The notes below the pieces were generated by a model. That model searched no databases. It saw only the letters and a program-made list of their open reading frames with translations, and was not told the origin of the DNA. Positions 58,842 through 64,000 of a stretch of DNA of 64,000 nucleotides are shown here, piece after piece; position 1 is the first letter of the stretch; each line of letters begins with the position of its first letter. Origin of the DNA: Heterocephalus glaber (taxonomy: Eukaryota > Chordata > Mammalia > Rodentia > Bathyergidae); assembly GCF_000247695.1 (NCBI RefSeq), contig NW_004624800.1:8481467-8545466 (forward strand), read 5' to 3'. The translations under genes and the position numbers were made by a program.

Positions 58842-58852
58842 AAAAAGATTAG

Positions 58853-59397
58853 CTTTAGAGTCTTACCTCAACTAGAACTTTAATGATCTCCTTTCCCTAG
58901 CTCATTTTCAAAATAATTTGTGTTAGGATTGGATATATGATTTGATTTGGTGGGAGAATATTTTCAAGGTAAAGATCTACACAAGAAGAGACAGCAATCC
59001 ATCATTTATAGCCAGTATTCAATATGTGAGTTGTCATACTATTCCCTACTATTTACTGAGATGAATAACTTATTTAATATTGAGTTTTCCTATAAACTAT
59101 GATGTAAAAATTCCTGTAAAATATGATGATGAGTCTTCATAATTGTCTCTCTCTTCAAAAGTGTGCAAGTTGAACTGCTAGTAGAAAAAAATCCAAAAAG
59201 AAATATTAAATATTTAAATTAATATGATTATTCTATGTTGCATTAAGTCTCACTTCCAAATAAGAATAATGGAGGAATAATGTGTTTTAAAATATAAATG
59301 TTAGCGCACTTTAAAAAATTATTTCTAGATTATTCTAAATGTACATTCTAAAATAGTTTTGGCCAATTTTTCTTATCATGAGTTTCTATTTTATTTT
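58853..59397. other. AT-rich unique sequence
   Basis: Nothing recognised. Confidence 0.5.
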
Positions 59398-59479
59398 ATG
59401 TTTTGCAGGCCAGGGATTGGACCCAGGTCCTTGCACACACAGGGCATGTACTCTACCACTGAACTATGCCCTTAGTCCT
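59398..59479 (-). mobile_element. ID-like tRNA-derived SINE, older
   Basis: CCAGGGATTGGACCCAGGTC (antisense B box) through CTCTACCACTGAACTATGCC (antisense A box). A different subfamily from the adjacent copy. Confidence 0.8.
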
Positions 59480-59490
59480 AATTTCCTTGA

Positions 59491-59568
59491 TTTTTTTTCT
59501 TTTTTTGGTACTGGGGATCGAACTCGGGTCCTTGTGCTTGTGCAGCAGGTCGCTAAATGCCCGGCCCC
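59491..59568 (-). mobile_element. tRNA-derived ID-like SINE, young, with A-box side deletion
   Basis: GGTACTGGGGATCGAACTCG through AGGTCGCTAAATGCCCGGCC. The stretch that would hold CCACTGAGC is missing, so the A box is damaged. Flanked by ATTTCCTTGA at 59481-59490 and 59569-59578. It inserted at the edge of the older SINE. Confidence 0.92.
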
Positions 59569-59579
59569 ATTTCCTTGAT

Positions 59580-60687
59580 ATTTTAAATCAATATTATAAT
59601 ATTGTTTCTCCGACTCCCTTAGGAACCTACACTACAATGATTGAAATTCAAATATGTCAAAGGATACACTAAAATAATTTTCCTATTAAAAAAAGTTTTA
59701 TTCCAGTGTTTTTTTTATTCCTTATTAGCAAGGTACTGAGTGCCTTTAACTTTTTCAATGATTGTTTTGTGGCGTGGAATTAGACCTCTATGCCGAGAAA
59801 ATTATAAGAAACTTACACAGGAAAAAATTTCCAACTATGTGAATAGTGTGGATTCTTCTTCGATATAGGTAAGTTATAACAAAAATAAATAAATTTTATT
59901 AATTACAAAAGTAAATCCCTCTTGTCAACAATGCCAAGCAGTCGAGTTAAATGGGAGTTAGCAAGTGTAAGAGAACACAATGGGGTCAGTGATGATGGCA
60001 GCAACAGGAATTATTATAGTGTTAACTATATTAGCATTTAAAAATATATCTGGGTCCCAAATATATTTTCTCAGAGCAAAGCATTGTGGCATTGTACTAT
60101 TTGGATCCCAACTAAGGACATAAATATTGTAGGCCTAAAGAAAATAAGGAAGATACTCAATAATGATTAAGAAGTTAGTGAGAGTTTCAAAATAAACATT
60201 TTGTTTCCTTCTGCAGAAGGTTGGCTACTACATTCCTTCTGTTTAGCCTGATGCTGGGGAACTTTGTATGGGTTAAGACAAAGGTGACCTTATGAATCAG
60301 TGGAGTAGCAATAACCTAGAAGGTGAGATCTAAACATGAGGCTTACATTATGACATTATTACAGTAAAAACACAGGGGCATTAATCACTCTAAAAATACT
60401 CCTCCTACCTTTGAACATGGTTATCTTATCATCCTTGACATTTTCTGAAGCAGTTCTGGAAGTCCTCTTTCGTGAATATCTTTAGTTGAACATTCATGAC
60501 TGCTTGGATGCCCTGAATGAATCAAAATCTTTTCCTTTTTATGGGCATTTTCATTTTGGAGAAGAGCCAGAAGTTACACAGTGCTAGATCCAGTGAATAA
60601 ATAGATGTGTACAGACAGAACATAATGTTTTTACCAGTCTGCCTTTATATTTGATGGTGCTCTCAGAAGATAGAATATATATATTCA

Positions 60688-60689
<2 letters not shown>
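59580..60689. other. AT-rich unique sequence
   Basis: Nothing recognised. Confidence 0.5.

Positions 60690-60726
<37 letters not shown>
60690..60726. repeat. (CA)n microsatellite
   Basis: About 18 CA units. Confidence 0.97.
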
Positions 60727-60732
<6 letters not shown>

Positions 60733-62629
60733 TATCATAGCTCCTAAAGAGAGACACTTATGACAAAGGACTTCCAGGACTGCTTCATGAAGTGGCAAAA
60801 ACAATGGGAATGGGCTAAATCAAGGTAGAAGGTTTCAATGTAAACTAATGCCAGTGTGTCTTTCATTGTAATAATTTTTAAAATTTAAACATTCAGTGTA
60901 TAATTTGATTACATTTCATATTGGCTAAATGTCTCTGGAAAAAAGGTACATACAGAGGAAAAAAAGAAAAACTAGATGTGTTTTATATCATATAATAAAA
61001 TAATTTGGAATGAGTTAAAGTTGGATATTGAAATTTTAAAATTTTAGAAGAAAATATGAAATATTTCTGTGATATTTGAATAGAGAAGGTTTCTTTGATG
61101 CAGAATAAAAAACATAAAAAGAAATATGGATCAACTAAAAGTGAAGAATGTTATGTGAAAAAACCCTAAAATATACAGGAACTATATAAAAATACAAGAC
61201 ATAGATTAGGAAAAATATTTAAAAGTCTGCCAGATTTTCTTCTTCAACATTTGGAATATTGCTGTCAAACACTTCACTGACTACTAGAACTAAAAATTTT
61301 TATTGTGGAATATTCTTTCCTTTATGATCTACATAAAATTTCTTTTCTCTACTTTGAGTCACTTGAAAACATATGCAAAGTGTTTTTTTTCATCGATGCA
61401 CACTTTCCAGGTTTAATGAGCCATTAGCACAGATTTTCCATTGCACTTTATCACATCATTCTGCTCCAGCAAAGCAAATATTCCAAAATTAAAATGTGCC
61501 CACTATATGTCCATTCATGTTACATCTTAATTTTAGGGAGGAAAAAATAGCAGTTACTTTTGATGCTATTTATTAAACACCAGAAGAAACTGTTACATGC
61601 TAGATTATAAATTATGGCAATTTTATTGCAAAGGCAAGAAATAAAAAAGAAACTTCCGAGTAAGAAATATGATTCCAAAGCCTCTTCCTATCTATACAGC
61701 AGTATAAAAAAACATAAAATGAGAGTTGGTTTTATATGGAAATCTCATATACGTGGCAATATAATAGCAAAAATAGTTGATTATATGCAGCTATCAGAAA
61801 AACTATAAAATGTATAGGTGTTCCCTCCTGCCCTTTGCTTTGTATTTTAACATCTGCAATGTTATGTAAAATGACCCATGGAATGATTCACTTACTATTG
61901 TTAGTAACAAAAACTTCTCTTTAAAACATTGTAATTCTTACTGTTCACATTCAATTTAAATGTTAGAAATGTGAAGATTTATCTATTATAAAAATAAATA
62001 AGCTATTATATATCAGTCCCCAAACCACCTACAAGCAGATTTTCATTTAACTTAAAGCTCAAAGGGGCTATCAGTCATATCTACTCAGGCACGTACAGTT
62101 CACTTGACACTTTGAAGCACGGGATCTGATCACTATTTGCTGTAATTTATTTATAAGTTTTGTTTTGTATATTGTGATTACCTTTTTCAATGTCAGTTTT
62201 CTGTTCTGTGTTGATTTTAACACCAGGATTGTTAATTCATAAGCACTTGCTAACTTTGTTTCAAGTTTTGGACTAGGCATGAGAAAGGAAAAGATGAATG
62301 TATTATTTTCATATTCAACAGGTTCGATTCCTCTTTGGGCAACAGTAAGTAAAATTAATAAAGTGTTTTATTCAGAAGAAAATCTAATGTTTAATCACAT
62401 ATGCACAAAGCATTGTGTTTTTTTTTTACAGAACATTGTTTTATGCTCATTATAAATTGTGTAATTTGTGATCTTTAGTACAAATCTATACAGAATTATT
62501 ATCCCTTGGGTTCCAGAAGGGGAAAAAATAATAGCCTTTTCGGAATGAGTATCAAGTGCCAGGATTTCATGCAGAACTCTTATGTACTTTGCTGTATTTT
62601 ATGTATTGCAGGATCCTTGAGATAGTATT
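60727..62629. other. AT-rich unique sequence
   Basis: Nothing recognised. Confidence 0.5.
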
Positions 62630-62710
62630 TCTATCATCTTCTCGTTAAACAGGAAGCAACTTGTTTAAACTACTCCAAGTCACAGAGCTTGTGACAGACA
62701 CACATATAAT
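62630..62710 (-). mobile_element. MIR fragment, antisense
   Basis: CATCTTCTCGTTAAACAGGA, then CCAAGTCACAGAGCTTGTGA, fits the antisense MIR core (ACAGATGAGGAAACTGAGGC, GGTCACACAGCTAGTAAG). Diverged. Confidence 0.45.
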
Positions 62711-64000
62711 ATGAATGAACATGCACTTTCTATTATTTATGATGACTCAGTGCTTAAAATAGGACTGGCTCCCTGACATTTATACCTCCTTAAACAATAA
62801 AAAGCACTGGAGGGCTACTTGTCACATGGCTCTTCTTCATTTCCTGCTATTGATCACTCAGATCTAAAATAGCATTAACTACCTATGATGTCTCATTCTG
62901 CTTGAAACCAAATTCGACTTTTGAAAAATTCTGTGGTCTGCTCATTTACTTCTGTGAAATCAATATATGTTAGTTCATAACCTATGGAATATAATATTAA
63001 ACCATCAACACTAATCTACTCTCATGTCAGAGGATTCTGTTACAAAAAACATATGTTTGCATTTCCTTTTGAAGGTATTGTGAAGACAAATATTTGTAAG
63101 TTCAGAAATTCTAAAGACTCCACATAAGAAAAATTTGTACTGAAGGGAGGAAAACTCTATTGATTATCTTTTTTAGCTTCTGCGTTTTTATAAATGCCCT
63201 TGATACACATTAAGAAAAAGGAATTTTCTGAACAAATAATTAAAAAATTATGTTTACTTAGAATTTTCTTAATCATATATTTTGAACTTCTTACCACAGC
63301 TTTAAAGAAGCCACACCATACAGAGGTAGACTCAGACAATATACTTGCTTCAGAAACTTGTTGAGTGTGCCTGTTTTCATATAAATACAGACTTTTCTAA
63401 TGAATTAGGACCTCTAATACCTAATGAAAGATTAAGTTCCCATTGTTTACCTTCTCATGTAAGTCATATTTTGCCCCTAGAGTCATGTTAATGATTTTCT
63501 GCCTGATAGGCAGCCACTTGTGCCAAAGTCTTCATGCACATTACTATTGTAGTGCTGTTGTTTCACTCACCTTGCTAGTAAATAAATTAGTGCTCTGCAC
63601 TCATACCCTTCATTCTTGCTGAAGTTCTTTAGTGCTTTTTCTTACCTAAAGGAACTTGGGCAGGGAGAAATATTAAGAGCCCTGGTTCAAGCCCTTAAGT
63701 CTCTCAACATCAAGGCAGGGGGAAATGAGAGAATTGGCCAATAATTTTAAAGGAATAGACCTAGTGGTTGAAGTTCACTCAATTTCACTTCCACAGCTTT
63801 ATTGTTATGTGACTGATAAAATAAGAAATTGTAATTCCTCATAAAAAACAATTCTTACTGAACATGGCAAGAATATTTTTAGCCACACTTCTGCCAGACA
63901 AGTGTCAAATATGTGGTAATGGGCATATGTCATGGTAAAAGCTGAGACCAAGACAAAAGTTTGGGAACAGACAGATTTACCAGTGAATGTGGAAAGGAAG
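62711..64000. other. AT-rich sequence, no gene seen
   Basis: A segment at 63550-63650 with AATAAATTAGTGCTCTGCAC could be an LTR end, but it is too weak to call. Confidence 0.4.

Overview
This window reads as AT-rich, gene-poor nuclear DNA from a rodent. The rodent call rests on 7SL-derived B1 SINEs (18236-18396, 18472-18590, 22387-22530, 39909-40028), short tRNA-derived ID-like SINEs with A-tails and target-site duplications, one B1+ID composite (9527-9711), and a rodent-type L1 with a purine-rich 3' UTR. The mix is unlike mouse or rat; a non-murid such as a castorimorph is my guess, but I cannot fix the species. No protein-coding gene is supported. Reading frames are short and lack codon structure, except for relics of transposon proteins. 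The window is either intergenic or deep intronic.

Layout. 1-9.5 kb: unique AT-rich DNA with an old L1 3' end, a young L1 3'-UTR fragment and an L1 with an inverted 5' part. 9.5-17 kb: small SINEs, a composite LTR relic near 13.3-14.2 kb, and MIR. 17.1-20 kb: the most distinctive locus, a decayed piggyBac-family transposase on the minus strand. Pieces of all main parts of the transposase are recognisable; two of the three catalytic aspartates are replaced, and the locus carries B1 and L1 insertions and two separate tandem duplications. 20-27 kb: LTR-like relics, a B1 abutting a 100-base assembly gap, a palindromic TA-flanked element and a Tigger-like palindrome. 29.5-30.1 kb: three young tRNA-SINEs. 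30.1-38.2 kb: the longest stretch with almost no recognisable repeat; it contains a good candidate 36-nt microexon at 35514-35549. 44.6-51.0 kb: an old plus-strand L1 carrying three later insertions, one of them a young L1 with inverted 5' part and a clear duplication of the target. 51.5-60 kb: an antisense LTR-like element, an old antisense L1, SINEs, and a third inverted L1 (57-58.9 kb) that appears to carry a short 3' transduction. 60-64 kb: mostly unique AT-rich DNA with a CA microsatellite and a MIR.

The elements do not form a pathway. They record successive waves: old L1, MIR and hAT; then LTR-like and cut-and-paste DNA elements; then B1; then the young L1 and ID-like SINEs. I did not find a convincing new biological system. 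The best leads are the piggyBac relic with its duplications, the nested inverted L1s and the microexon candidate.
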